A stretch of DNA of 64,000 bases, taken from NCBI GenBank assembly GCA_023078685.1, contig JALGAS010000003.1:3410001-3474000 (forward strand), given 5' to 3'. This document shows positions 24,100 through 35,934 of the stretch, piece by piece; position 1 is the stretch's first letter; every line of letters begins with the position of its first letter. A program made the position numbers and the translations under genes. Source of the DNA: Neopestalotiopsis rosae. Its lineage: Eukaryota; Ascomycota; Sordariomycetes; Amphisphaeriales; Sporocadaceae. The notes under the pieces were generated by a model. It had not been told where the DNA came from. It worked only from the letters and a program-made list of their open reading frames with translations, and searched no databases.

Positions 24100-24285
24100 G
24101 AGCTGAGGATATATTTCTAAAAAGGGTATATAATATATCTATTAATTAGTTTTATTTAAAGTTTTTCTTTTTAATTTTTTAAGATTAATATTATAATTAA
24201 ATATATATAATTCATTATATTAGTTTTATAAAATAAAAGCCTTTTTCTTCTTTTCGCTTTTTCTAGTGCTTTTTTCTTAAATCTT
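24100..24285. repeat. AT-rich island
   Basis: A dense A/T stretch with long T and A runs sits abruptly inside moderately GC-rich DNA. It resembles the AT patch near 12 kb and is consistent with a RIP-degraded repeat, but no coding or terminal sequence of an element is readable. Confidence 0.45.
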
Positions 24286-25302
24286 ATGGTGCGGGATATG
24301 GCGGGAGATAGTTCTAGAGGCACGTTTGTCTCTTTATCGCTCTCGGTAATTGGATTGGTTGAACCTGACGATTCTAGGCTGTTCTTTCCAATATGCATAT
24401 TGGCGGATATGTCGCTGAGTGCTCCTCGATTCTTGCTTAGAGAATACGACCGGCTGCGGGTGTGTTTTGCACCACTTATAATCGCGGAAGCAGTCTTTCT
24501 TGATGTCGTAAATGCTGAAGGACCTCTTACCTCGGATTTTGAAGTGCGAGTCACTGCCATTTATCATGCACCTGGTGCTTGTTGTGGTCAACGTTGAAAC
24601 CAGGGTCTTTCCAATTTCAACGAACCTGTCCCTTTCCGTAATCCATTCTCCAGCCACCATGGAAGACATAGCAGAGTCGCTTTTGCCACATGCAATACCA
24701 TCTCGAAGTCCTCCTGGCCGAGACAAGAACGGTAAAAGTTCTGACATACAGCGAGCGCAAAGTCGGGACTCGGGACCCGCAACGATAAATTTTGTCGCAC
24801 TCTGACAGATTCAACAGAGGAAGCTCTCCTTGCTTGACAGCTGGTGCTCCGTCGCACCACAGGAAAGTCTTCAAATAATGACCAGCTTCCTCTCGACATT
24901 GGGATGTACCACAGCTCCCCATCAAAAACTCATTCACCGTTACTGTCAAAAGTCAACCAACATGGTACGATGCTGAACCCCCCATCACCCCATCATGTCT
25001 CAAAGTGTCGTTATGCGGCCCTTTTCAACGCCCCGAAAGAAGAATGGGCACAAGGTACCCAGGCGCAGGAAAAAAATGAAAATCTTTCTCTGGTTCTTGG
25101 GGACACAAGAGAGAGCACGCCCCCTGTGGCGAGCTTTGTGCGCGGTGTGCTAGACGCGTCGCGACAGGGCTGGAAATGTGCTATGCGGTGATTATGTCGA
25201 TGCTAATGTAGGTGGTAGAATGCTGTGTTTCCATGCCCGTGAACCCCCAGGCGCACAGATTGCTTCGATTGCATCGAGTCTGGTTGCATCCGGGGAGAGA
25301 AC

Positions 25303-25470
25303 TAGGCAGTGGTGCATTGCAGTATATATTTGTACAATCAAGATTGCGTACCAGGGGGAAGACAACCTGTTCATGTAGTATGGCGCTTGCTTATACTTGT
25401 GCAGAACACCTTGCCTGGCTTACTGTCGTGAACATGAGCTTAGGCAGTAGTGCATCGCAGGATTCGTGCC
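25303..25470 (+). repeat. Short imperfect direct repeat pair
   Basis: A block reading TAGGCAGTGGTGCATTGCAG begins at 25303, and TAGGCAGTAGTGCATCGCAG begins at 25441. They differ at two of 20 positions, both transitions. Weaker similarity may continue nearby (GATTGCGTACCAG and GATTCGTGCCAG). The spacing is 138 bp. It looks like a small local duplication that has diverged. Confidence 0.35.
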
Positions 25471-28400
25471 AGTTGGTAACAAATAACTTTTTTCTCGAAG
25501 ATTTTCTCTCAAGGGTATTTGCATGTGCATTAGTAGTCTGTCATGTCGTTTGGACTATATGGAGAGGGAGAGAGAGAGACATGGGGCTGGTCGATCAGCG
25601 AGGCTGCCCTGCCCTTGTCGTTCTGACTCTTGATGGATCATGGATGTAAAGGCTCATCGTCTAATTACTGGAGACATGTCAAGCGAACATGCCATAATTT
25701 GACAAACGAATTGGCATTTCTGGGGAAGAATCGTCTTCCAAGGTTTTCCACCCCGGTCCGATCTCATCAATTTTTTTGATTGCATGCTGCAGGTCAATGT
25801 TTCGCTGGCAAATCCGGGTGCCTGCATATTTGCCTTTCATCTCAAAAAGCATCGACGGCTCTCTTGGAGCGAATTAGGGAAGAAAACATCGAATGCATCC
25901 ATCATTTCTTTGCCCGATCCGGATACATTGTCCTCCACAAAGGAGTGTCTTTCGATTTCCTCAGTCTTTGAGTTCTTGTTATATAATAAGTTCGTCATCC
26001 ACCATAATTTATGATTCGGCGGTGAAAGCCTTGGGAGGCAAGTTCATTGCTCTCGCAACTTACCTTTGCTGTAGTCCATCCGCCAAGCTCAGTTAGCTAA
26101 TCACAACAGCTTTGAGTGCTTTGACTAGCTCTGCTCGCTTGTCCGATTCATTTCATTGGCCGTCCATCTCACCTGGAGCGCACCGAGGTGAGTCGCGAGA
26201 TCGGTGATACCAAAACTTGCCGAATCTAGCGACACAAGGAGAAAAAGTGACCCGTCACAGTCTTGTTTGTCATCGACTTGATGAAGGACAGAGCATCTGT
26301 GCTCTGGTCATAATTTTGAGCAGATTCGATCATCTCGACGTATCCCATCACCCTTGCAAGGCTTTTTCCGATCAATGAAGGTACAACAATTCTATAGCCG
26401 ACCTAGTCATCAATAGACATCAGTGGGGTTTGGGCTAGTGGACGAGATTCTCTCGGCAATAATAGCTGTATCAAAGCTGCAGTCGAGACGGGCGGCATTC
26501 GAATAGGATTGGGCATGCATCCTATAGACCAAGACAGGACTGACAAGATGCGAATTCAGTCAGATCGAGTGATGTATGTGCCCAGGTATAAAAGGTCCAG
26601 GTGATGTCAAACGGGTTCCGTCCCACCACCAAGTTGAGAGTGAGGCAGTTTGGTGGCATGATCTAAACGAGCAATGTGTAGTACAAAAGGTGGGATGAGC
26701 ATAGCTTGGGGTAACGTCCGTTTTCCGCTGTTCACATGAACCCCAAATCATAGCAAACCCCTCCATAAGATCCGAGAAATAAAAAATAAAAAAACAAAGG
26801 TGTTGTGCTGTATCTCAGTAGTATAATAAACTGTCCCAATCGACCTTGCGGTGATCGTGCACCAACAGCCTGGATCGATAACCTGTCGCGGTGCGTCAGA
26901 CCTTCATGACCTCCGTAACTCCAGTAATCATCATGACAAGTCATTTTCTTGGGTAGACGCCACAGCATGGCATGTCCTCTCATGTTTGTTCCGTCAGACT
27001 CTTCAGCGGAGCGGCTTTGCAACCGCAAAGCTCTCTCTTTCGTTGACGGTACGGCACAATCGGGCGTCGATTTTGAACGTGTATGCCATGTTTGTTGCGT
27101 GCTTTAGGTTGCCGGGTAAGTGGACAGGCCGTTTCCTAAAACTCAAATGCTGGATCATAACCCGAAGAAGAGGAGGGGAACAAAAGAATGGAAGAATTGT
27201 GCACGGTTGCTTTTGAGTGTTCATGCACTGAGAAGCCCAGTGATTGTGCCGGAGTGACCCAACTCATCTTGGTATTCTCTCAGTGGCGGGAGCCGAGGAA
27301 AAAGAAACGAGAGAGACGGCTTTGGCCATATTTGCTTTCCTCCCGCAACGAGAACCGCAGGTCTCAAGGTCGAGACTTGGGCTTGAGACATGGGCTTGAA
27401 TGTACTTGCGAGCCCTTGCCATGTTAGACAATTTCTGGCAGTCACGCAGTTGCGGCTTCATCTTATCTCTTCTCTATCTTCCTTGATCAAAGTAGAAAAC
27501 AAGCCACGATGTTCACATTCGGCATCGGTACATTGGCTAATTTCTCTGTTACCCAGTGGAGGACACTTGCAAGATGAGCATGGTGATGTGTCTGTTCAGC
27601 TCATAAGCGAACACTTTGGTGCAAAAGGTTGAGATACACTCCCTTTGACGGGTCTTGGTAAATTGGCTTTACGCTTAAGTGTATCCTTGTGCTAAGTTTT
27701 GCGGGCCAGGGGGTGGCGAGGGCATCAAGGACTTAATCGAGGGCCAAAAGGGTCTTGTTGAAACATACTGACCTCACTGCGATAGGAGCCGAGGTGAGCC
27801 TTTCGTGATCTCTTCCCCCACTTCTGTTGAGCGCAAGGTTGAGATGATCGAATCGGTCCTGATGCAGCCTGGCTCAGATCAGAGCCGAAGGGCGGTCGTA
27901 TGCGACGGACGCCGTTGTGGGCGGAACGAGTGCAGTAGTGTCCGTCTTTGCCAGGCCAGATGCAGTATAATCCAAGCCTTGAGCTACCCTGTACACCAAG
28001 ACGCGATATGTACGTGATTGCTTTTGCGACTTGTAGCTCCAAATTTGAGTTGTGCAATGCAGTAATTCCCTTCTGCTGGCCGGCTTGGGGATGGCCCAGA
28101 CCAGAGATAATCCAGACTGACAGACAGCTGACGTGCTAACACAAGAGATCGTTACTCGCGTCGGGCAATCTGTGATCTGTCAAACCGGAACAGCCGCTGT
28201 GGTCCAACAAGAGATTTGGGTATGCCAGATGTAGTAGTATGTAACGTCGCCAAACGAGAGCCACCACAACGTCGTCAGCTCCAGCTTCCTAGCTTGAGCT
28301 ATCGAGATACATACATGGCTGTAGGTACGCAGTCGCAGTACGCAGGTCCGGAGCTGACGATGCTTGGGGAGTGCAGGGTCAACCCTTGATCAGTTTGGGG

Positions 28401-30963
28401 GCAGGGTCAGTGTTTGACAAGTTGCGTTCTTGGCTCTTTATTTTTCAGAAAAGGCTGGTTTGGCTGATTTTGCCGGGTGGTGCCGGTCAAGGTGTACATG
28501 TCCGAAAAGTGCCAAAAGTTGCTTTTTCTCGAGGCTGTTTTCAGACTCTTCCCCAACTCACATCCCACCAATGCAAGCCGGCAGGTTAGCCGCATCATGG
28601 AAAGCAACCGGCTCGAGAATTGTTGTTTTCCTTCCCGTCACTCTTTTGGCGATGATGGAAAAGCTCCAGAACGCACAGTCATGCAAGGCATGTCGTTGGG
28701 GGACATTGACTAAGGTTTGGGGCAAGCCCTGCCGCAAGCATGATCAAGATTTCATTGTCGTTGTCATGGCATGTGAGATATGAACAGAGGCTCTGAGAGG
28801 TTTGAGGAGGCAAAGGAAGGCGGCGGCGGCGTCATCCATCACGTCGCATCGGCAGGTCTCGGAAGTTCTCGCAAACATGGCGGCCACCTGACACCTGACA
28901 GCCTGTGATACATGGGATGAAATCTTGGATTATGACAGCCTCGTATTTTGCTGGGCTGGGCTGTAACAAATGGTGTAGACTCCTTTGGGGCACTTTGGCG
29001 GAGATTTGGCACCTTTGGCACCTCTTTCCCAAACGACGGAGGCTAGTTGGCTAGTAGTAGGTGATAAAATTGTAGTAGTCTGGTCGATCATGGAAGGAAA
29101 AGAAAACGGAAGAGAGGGACTAGAATAAAAGCAAGGTCCGGCAAATTTCATTCCCTCTACGGATTACTTAGTCTTCTTCCTTCCGGATGCTGTACCTGCT
29201 AATAAGCAGCAACCTAAGCTTAAAAGTCAAGTCTCTCTCTCTACTGTAATTCCCTGTGGCTTCTTTTTTCTTTTTTCTGTTCTTAGCTTCCTACACTAGT
29301 GCATCATCGTTTGCCTATTCCATGGAGTGTTTAATGTAGTGTGCATCAGACATTTAGGCATGTACCGGTAGTGCACAAAATGTAGGCGCAAACGAAGCCT
29401 GAGCCTTGCTCCAAAGTACACACACATATGTATCAAATATGCAAGTGTGTATAACATGTAAGTCACTTACAGGGAAGTTGCGTTGCTGAGTGAAAGCTGC
29501 AGCCACGACCCCATAAATGTGCATTCCTAAAAAGACATCATTGATATGTTGAGACGAAGGGTCTGGCCAATCAAATACTGCTCTTCCCTTTGCTTCTGAT
29601 GCTCATGGCTCTTGGCTTCTGGCTGGCATCTCTGGTCTGTCACCTTGTCACCCTCAGCTGTCATCCCTCACGATCGACATTGATCCCCGTTCTCCCCCGT
29701 CGACTTCCCAACCAGGAGCAGCCCTGTGTTCGACTTCCGGCTGCTTGGGACGTGAGATCGCCCAGCGTTCACTCGTTCATCCTTGTCCATCTTGTAGTCA
29801 AACCATCGCCGTAGAGGATCACGACCCTATTTTTGTTTTCCACCTGGTCAACATATCTGGGCCCTTTTCAGGCCGCGTTTTTCATTCTCTCCCATGATGG
29901 TCATGATCAAAGTACAAAATACACTACGTGGAATAAGGAGGAGCAACTCGCTTCCTCCCTTGCACAATTGACCATCTGCATACATACTTACTGACTCATT
30001 GCCCGTTTTCTTTCTTCACTTGTCCCTCCTCGAGGCGCGCCTCATTCTCGGTCTAAAGCATGCACACATGCTCTGCCGCTGCCGCATACGCAAGAGGGAA
30101 AAAAGGACAAATCTTACTCCCACTACCCCAGCCATTCCCACCAGCGCTGTGTTTCATCAGATGCTATTGATTATATAGCACAAAGTGGGGAGCAGCCACG
30201 GCGTCCGCTTAGGACCATCAACCCAGGCGCCACCCAGGCTACCCTTGAAGAGAACCCTGACAGTCAAGCTTGAGTATACATTATACTAACCAGGTAACCT
30301 CTCTCAACACTTCCCTGTCCCCAGAGAGGCTCTTCTCGACCGTCGTAGGAAGTTTCATCTTCCTCGTTGTCGTGCTCTTTTCCATATATTCCTCGGACCG
30401 GCTTTCGGTGAGACAGACTTTGTCAGAGAGACATTCTGCCTTGTTTGTGTTCACCTTGTCGTCAAGGCACGGGTACTCGACCACTTTGTCGTACCATCAA
30501 CTACCGCAAAAGCCGCCCGCCGTACAATGCTCATGAAAACTCGAAATTATTGTACCGCTCATGTCTGCCGTCATTGAATGTATCCCGCCTTTCTTTACCA
30601 AATCTTTTCTCAGCGGTTTGTCTTGTGCTGTCCAATCTCAATTGGCGGGGGAGCAAGATTACTGCGAATAATTCGCTGCTCCTCGTATCTTGTCGGGACC
30701 AGAGAGACCAGAAAAAACTCTATTCTCTGAGCCCCAAACATTGCCGCAATCTTGACCTGACTCTCAGGCGCAGCTGTCTCGTTTCGGAAAAAAAGGCTAG
30801 GGAAAAAAATATCTCTGACTATTGGGCATCATCCATCGTCAATTGTTTTTCCCTTCCAAAGAACACCTTGCTTCAGTAAGTCGTCGGTCCCGGCTTGTCG
30901 AAGATCTCGAACTGAACATCTGCAGCATTCAAGTTCTACGTCCTTTTATATAGGCAGACAAGG

Positions 30964-32907
30964 ATGACGGGCGGTCTTGATAGGCTGGAGAAGTTCTTCA
31001 GCTCCTCTTGGAAGAAGGAGAAGGATGTGCAACAGAGAAGCCTGCCTTTGAGGGATTTCGATTCGGTCAAAACGACCAGTCCAGGAACGGATGCACGAGA
31101 GACCACCGTCTTTCCTTCGCCATCGTTTCTCAAACCAACGTCATCTCGTATGCAGCCACGGGATGAGGCACAGAATGGCAAAGACAAGGCGAGATCTCGG
31201 AGCCTTCCCGACGTCAAGAAGTCCATAAGAGGACAATTGGCAGGTATCACCTCTCTGGATGTTGAGAGAAAGACCAGGAGCTACGAGCCCAGACCACAGT
31301 CCATCCCAGAGCTACCATCAACACCTCATCTTTCAGTTTTCCGTTTCCCAGAAGACTCACTATTCCGGTCTCCCAAAACCCCTGATACTTCCAAAAGCTC
31401 TCCTCGCCATACAAACACGAGCCATGCTCCGTTGGAGGCGTCCAAACCGGAGAAGGATGGCCAACAGTTGCTTGACTGGTCACCCCAACGCATCTCACTC
31501 ATGTTCAAACCCAATGAGTTCCAGTTATCCATGAATGAAAAAGTTGGCCTGGACTTGGTTCACTACAGTCAAGATGAGAAAGCCTTGATGCCGTCGCCCA
31601 TGTTCAATGTGCCTGAACACCCACCACCGAAGTCGCCTCTACGAAGGAAAGCGCTCAAGACACCACCGAGACCGCACACTGGACAGCCAACAAAAAGTCA
31701 ACCATGGGATTTCTCAAAATTCCCAAGACAGTATTCCGTCATCAACACGTCCGTGTGCCATACCTACTCGCCACCAACATCGGATAGTGAAGATGATAGG
31801 TCAACAATTGTGGTCATCGGGGCAAATCTTCACAAGAAATCCAACTCGGAAGCCAGGCCCAATATTGAACCATCTCTAAAGTCGATGGTCACCGAAGCAC
31901 TGCCCATATCAGCTTCTGGGCACAAGACTTCACGAGAAACCTGGGGCGTCAGGCATGATGACCCCAAGCTGCAATACCCTAACTCTAATGGCAGCCCTGT
32001 TCCACGTCTGCCTCTCAGGGAAATAGATAATGCGCCAAATTTGCCTGTGGCAAGTTTTGCATTTATGGGTGAAGTTGGGGAACCCACGATCAAGGATATA
32101 TATGCTCTGAGTGATGATGATATTTTCGAGGCACGACCATTCACCCCACCCCCTTCATATCCACCCCCTCCTCCACCTCCACCTCCAAAAGATGAAGTCC
32201 GGGTGCGCGTACGCCGGAGGACGTTGACACCGGCCATCGTGCAACCACGACGCGTCCATGCTGTTGATCCAACTAGTGGCGAGATGACACCTCCGGAAAC
32301 ACCAGTGGAACTTCAATTTCTTGCGCCTCTACCGGCTCGTCACTCCGCCACGGAACTTGGTGCAATTATGACGGCTGGTCTGGCAACAAAGTATAACTTC
32401 GACTTGATCTATCTTGTCAAGGTGTGGCCGAAGCGGGAAAGCCGGTATCGAAGTACTTCACTAAGGGTTGCGTCTGGTGGCGGATCGCCACATTGTTCAG
32501 CAGATTTTGAGAGAGCATTGTGTTCAACATCTGGCGCAGTCCTATCTGGGCAGTATCTTGCAGCATTTGGACTCGATCAGGTCGGCGAGCCTTTACAGAT
32601 CCAGACGCATGTCTTGCAAGAGGCACTGCAAAGCAATAGTTGGAACGAGATTGATGACCCGGCTGGTCCTTTCAGCCATGGTTGGGCATGCTCCTTGACC
32701 AGCAAGCGTGCTTCAGTAAGATCACAAGAAGTGGAAAGAAAGTCTTTGGTTGCAAAGAATCCAAATCGGGGGATTGTGTTTGCGGCTTATTCAAGGCGAC
32801 ACAATAATACTGTGCTCCCAAGGGAATCGCCAAGTACAACAAAGTTCCTGGCCGAGCTTCGCGACGATGCTGAGAAGCTCGCCAAATTGGTCCTAGGGGA
32901 TCACTGA
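30964..32907 (+). CDS. Hypothetical protein, 647 aa, Pro/Ser-rich
   Basis: A single-exon frame begins MTGGLDRLEKFFSSSWKKEK. The first ~400 residues are rich in Ser, Pro, Arg and Lys with many SP and TP pairs (SPTP-like, PSTPH, KTPDTSK), suggesting a disordered, phosphorylated region. A proline run (about residues 395-412) lies before a basic patch VRVRVRRRTLTPAIV. The C-terminal ~200 residues look folded, with stretches such as ATELGAIMTAGLATKYNFDL followed by IYLVKVWPK, GAVLSGQYLAAFGLD and TKFLAELRDDAEKLAKLVLG. I do not recognise the C-terminal domain; its arrangement would fit a conserved uncharacterised filamentous-fungal protein. The gene is convergent with ilv2, whose stop is 737 bp away. 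The length without stops in one frame makes a real gene very likely; the function is not inferable. Confidence 0.8.
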   Translation: MTGGLDRLEKFFSSSWKKEKDVQQRSLPLRDFDSVKTTSPGTDARETTVFPSPSFLKPTSSRMQPRDEAQNGKDKARSRSLPDVKKSIRGQLAGITSLDVERKTRSYEPRPQSIPELPSTPHLSVFRFPEDSLFRSPKTPDTSKSSPRHTNTSHAPLEASKPEKDGQQLLDWSPQRISLMFKPNEFQLSMNEKVGLDLVHYSQDEKALMPSPMFNVPEHPPPKSPLRRKALKTPPRPHTGQPTKSQPWDFSKFPRQYSVINTSVCHTYSPPTSDSEDDRSTIVVIGANLHKKSNSEARPNIEPSLKSMVTEALPISASGHKTSRETWGVRHDDPKLQYPNSNGSPVPRLPLREIDNAPNLPVASFAFMGEVGEPTIKDIYALSDDDIFEARPFTPPPSYPPPPPPPPPKDEVRVRVRRRTLTPAIVQPRRVHAVDPTSGEMTPPETPVELQFLAPLPARHSATELGAIMTAGLATKYNFDLIYLVKVWPKRESRYRSTSLRVASGGGSPHCSADFERALCSTSGAVLSGQYLAAFGLDQVGEPLQIQTHVLQEALQSNSWNEIDDPAGPFSHGWACSLTSKRASVRSQEVERKSLVAKNPNRGIVFAAYSRRHNNTVLPRESPSTTKFLAELRDDAEKLAKLVLGDH

Positions 32908-33644
32908 CGTAGCCTGAGGAGCAGGAGGACAAAATGGTGCGGATCGAAAACAGCGTTTGATATCCTAGAACATGAATGAACGAATACTTTGCTTTAGCGG
33001 ATTGGGACATATGGGAACGGCGTTGTCAAGAAAGTTTCAAAATAAACGAATTACCACAAATTATCAAGATCTTGTACAAGCAAGAGACCTCTTATGCTAT
33101 GTGTGTTACCCTCTCCGTACACGAGCAGCAATGCAAGCTGCCACTAACTGTACATGTATCGTGCTTGACCATAGTTACAAGCTCTGAAATGCTATTAGTA
33201 TTCAACGATAGATCACGATCAAATTACTCTTTGATTCTCGAATGAACTGTTTAGTCTTTGGAATAAAAGTCTCCCATTTTAACTTTCCGGTCACATTTCG
33301 CTATATACAATTCCAAGATGCCAAGTGGGAGCAAAGCCCCCGAAAAGAATCAGAACAAAAATTAACCTCATACGCCATATGCCCGGAAGAAAATTCGATG
33401 CTATGGGTTTTGCACAAGCCGATGCCGCAAAAAGCACTTTTTGGTATTCTGTTGACCATGAAAAGTCTCCCAACCCCTCCTCTTCGTATCCATGGTATAC
33501 ATCCGCCCTCCCACATCATATGCGACGAAACTTCGACGAGAAGAAAACTAAAGAAGCCGCGATAACACTTGTTTCCCTGAGCCAAAGCCTAGCTCGTATT
33601 GTTAGGATAACATTAGAAATAATTTGCTTCGAGAGTTGTCCCAT
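32908..33644. other. Intergenic between convergent 3' ends
   Basis: A 737-bp spacer holding the 3' flanks of the 647-aa gene and of ilv2. It is AT-leaning, with no supported gene. Confidence 0.5.
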
Positions 33645-35934
33645 TTAGCCGTGGAGGCCACCAGTTCTCTCGCGCATCATCACTCTTCGCTTCTTGTCCT
33701 TCTCGCTGTCCCACACCAAGAACTCGTGGAGACCGCAACCGGCGGGCACCATGGGCAGGACGGGGACCTTCTTGTCGGTGATGACCTCGAGCAGGGCGGG
33801 GCCGTCAGACTCAATGAGCCACTTCAGGGCGTCGACAGTGTCGTCGGGCTTGATGAGTCTCCTGTGCTGGATGCCCATAGCATCAGCCAGCTTCATGAAG
33901 TCGGGGTTCTTCTGGTGAGTGTGTGCGTAGCGGTCCTCGTAGAACAGGTTCTGCCATTGAGTGACCATACCCTGCTCCTCGTTGTTCAGGACAATAACCT
34001 TGACGCCAATGTTGAACTGTGCTGCTGTGCTCAGCTCGGTCAAGGTCATGTTGAAAGAGGCATCACCGTCAATATCAATGACGAGAGCATCGGGACGGGC
34101 AACCTTGGCACCAATGGCGGCAGGCAGACCGTAACCCATGGTACCCAGACCTCCGGAAGTGACCATGGTACGGGGGTGGCGCCATCTGAAGTGCTGAGCA
34201 GTCCACATCTGGTGCTGACCGACACCAGTGGAGATGATGGTCTCGTGCTTGCGGTCGTTGGTCAGGTTGCTGAGCTCCTCAATGAGGGTCTGGGGCTTGA
34301 TCAGGCCAGCTCTCTCGGCCTTCTCGTAGTCACCCAGGGGCCACTTAGTCTTCCAGCCGTTGATCTTGTCGAACCATGCTTGGCGGTCCGAGATGGCCTT
34401 CTTCTCGATCTGGGGCAGAAGCTGGACAAGGTTGGCGGAGACATCACCCTCGACGGCCTCGGTGGCCTGAACAACCTTGTTGATGTTCTTGGGCATGATC
34501 TCGAAGTGAACGATACCTCCGCGGCCCTCGGCAGCGGCGGCCTTGGCACCGGGAGCGAACTTGTTGATGTTCAGGGTGACACGGTCGTCGAAACGGCCTC
34601 CAAGGGCAATGATCAAATCGGCCTCCTGCACAGCCATGTTGGCGTAGGCGGAACCGTGCATACCCAGCATGTGCAGAGACTTCTCGTCAAGCTCGTCGAA
34701 AGCGCCAAGGCCGTGAAGAGTAGTGGTGACGGGGATGGACGACTTATCGGCCAGCTCCTTAAGCAGAGCGGGACCGTTGGGCGAAGAGATGATACCCTGA
34801 CCAGCGTAGATGACGGGCTGCTTGGCCTTGTTGATCAGGTTAGCGACGCGGGTGATTGACTGAGCGTTCTGTCGGCGCGTGACCTCCATGGCGGCACGCG
34901 AGGCGGCGCTGGGAAGGGCGGGAAGAGCAGACTCGGTAGGGATGGCTCTCCTCAGGACGGCGGCGGTGACATCCTTGGGGAGATCGACCAGGACGGGACC
35001 GGGACGACCGCTGGTGGCGATCTCGAAAGCCTCGTTGATTCTCCGGGGCAGCTCGGCGACGTTCTTGACCATAACGTTCCACTTGGTGCAGGCTCTCGAG
35101 ATACCGATGACATCGGCCTCCTGGAAAGCATCGCTACCAATGGCGCTCGTAACGACCTGACCAGTGAAGACAACCATGGGGGTACCGTCGGATAGGGCAT
35201 CCTGCATGGGGGTGATGACGTTGGTGGCACCGGGGCCAGAGGTCACCAGAACGACACCGGGCTTTCCAGATGCTCTGGCGTAACCCTCGGCCATGTGTCC
35301 GGCACCTTGCTCGTGTTTCGGGAGGATGAAATCGAAATGTTTCGAGTTGTAGATGGCGTCGAAGACGGGGAGAATGGCACCACCAGGATATCCGACTGTG
35401 AGTCATGTTAGTCCATGGCCAATGACCAAGTGAAGTAAGTGTATGGATTTCGCATACAGATGTGCTTGACGCCTTGCCTCAGCATCATTTCGTGGAAGAT
35501 TTCACCACCAGTCTTGCCAATGAACCTGCCAAATAACGGATTAGCGTGACGTGCACGATTGCGGCGGTGGCGACGAAACAACATACGACTCGTCCATCTC
35601 TGGTTGTCTGGGGTTGACCAGAGGCTGCACATGGCCTTGCGACTTGGCATCTGCCGTGTTGAATGCCTTTGAGGGCGACTCTCTTGCTACACTGTATTTC
35701 CAAGGTGTCAGTTTACCAATTGGCTCCAATTCGGGCGACAGCGATGTCGGACAAAAGGAGGGCAACGTACGGAGAAGAGGTTGCCGAGGTGGCTTGATTC
35801 CTGGTACCGGCAGGAGTCTTCTGAACGAGCTTGGCAGCAGCAGTCGCCGGCGAGGCGCTGAATGCCCGCTGTTGGCATCGCGAGTTGTGAGCCAGAGCCG
35901 TAACGGCTCGGCTGGCCTGGCGGGTACGGAGCAT
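33645..35934 (-). CDS. ilv2: Acetolactate synthase catalytic subunit (acetohydroxyacid synthase)
   Basis: This thiamine-diphosphate enzyme makes acetolactate and acetohydroxybutyrate, the first common step of valine, leucine and isoleucine synthesis in mitochondria. There are four exons on the minus strand, 35934-35771, 35691-35587, 35525-35458 and 35395-33645, with introns of 79, 61 and 62 nt, encoding 695 aa. The N-terminus MLRTRQASRAVTALAHNSRC is an Arg/Ala/Ser-rich presequence. The core begins at SFIGKTGGEIFHEMM and includes FGYPGGAILPVFDAI, PKHEQGAGHMAEGYARASGK with the catalytic Glu, and the cofactor motif GDASFNMTLTE with NNEEQGMVTQW. It ends KRRVMMRERTGGLHG. The introns cluster in the 5' part around the presequence. 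A TGACTC core (cross-pathway/Gcn4-type half site) lies at 36569-36564 upstream, but such 6-mers are common. A 411-codon antisense frame over the gene is a codon-bias shadow. Confidence 0.97.

Larger units (their letters stand above)
22767..30963. other. Gene-poor region of about 8 kb
   Basis: No open frame here shows a recognisable domain, and I could not join neighbouring frames through plausible introns. The frames present are short (mostly under 120 codons) and overlap on both strands without preference. Landmarks are an AT-rich island at about 24100-24285, a pair of similar ~20-bp blocks at 25303 and 25441, and a pyrimidine-rich segment before 30964 that may be the long leader of the next gene. 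A short AT island plus fragmented frames at 24286-24750 could be an old element, but nothing identifies it. Long regulatory DNA or noncoding RNA cannot be excluded. Confidence 0.45.

Noticed and set aside
33624..34859. 411-codon plus-strand open frame over ilv2
   Set aside because: Antisense shadow of acetolactate synthase; its Leu/Gly/Val/Asp-rich text has no domain structure.
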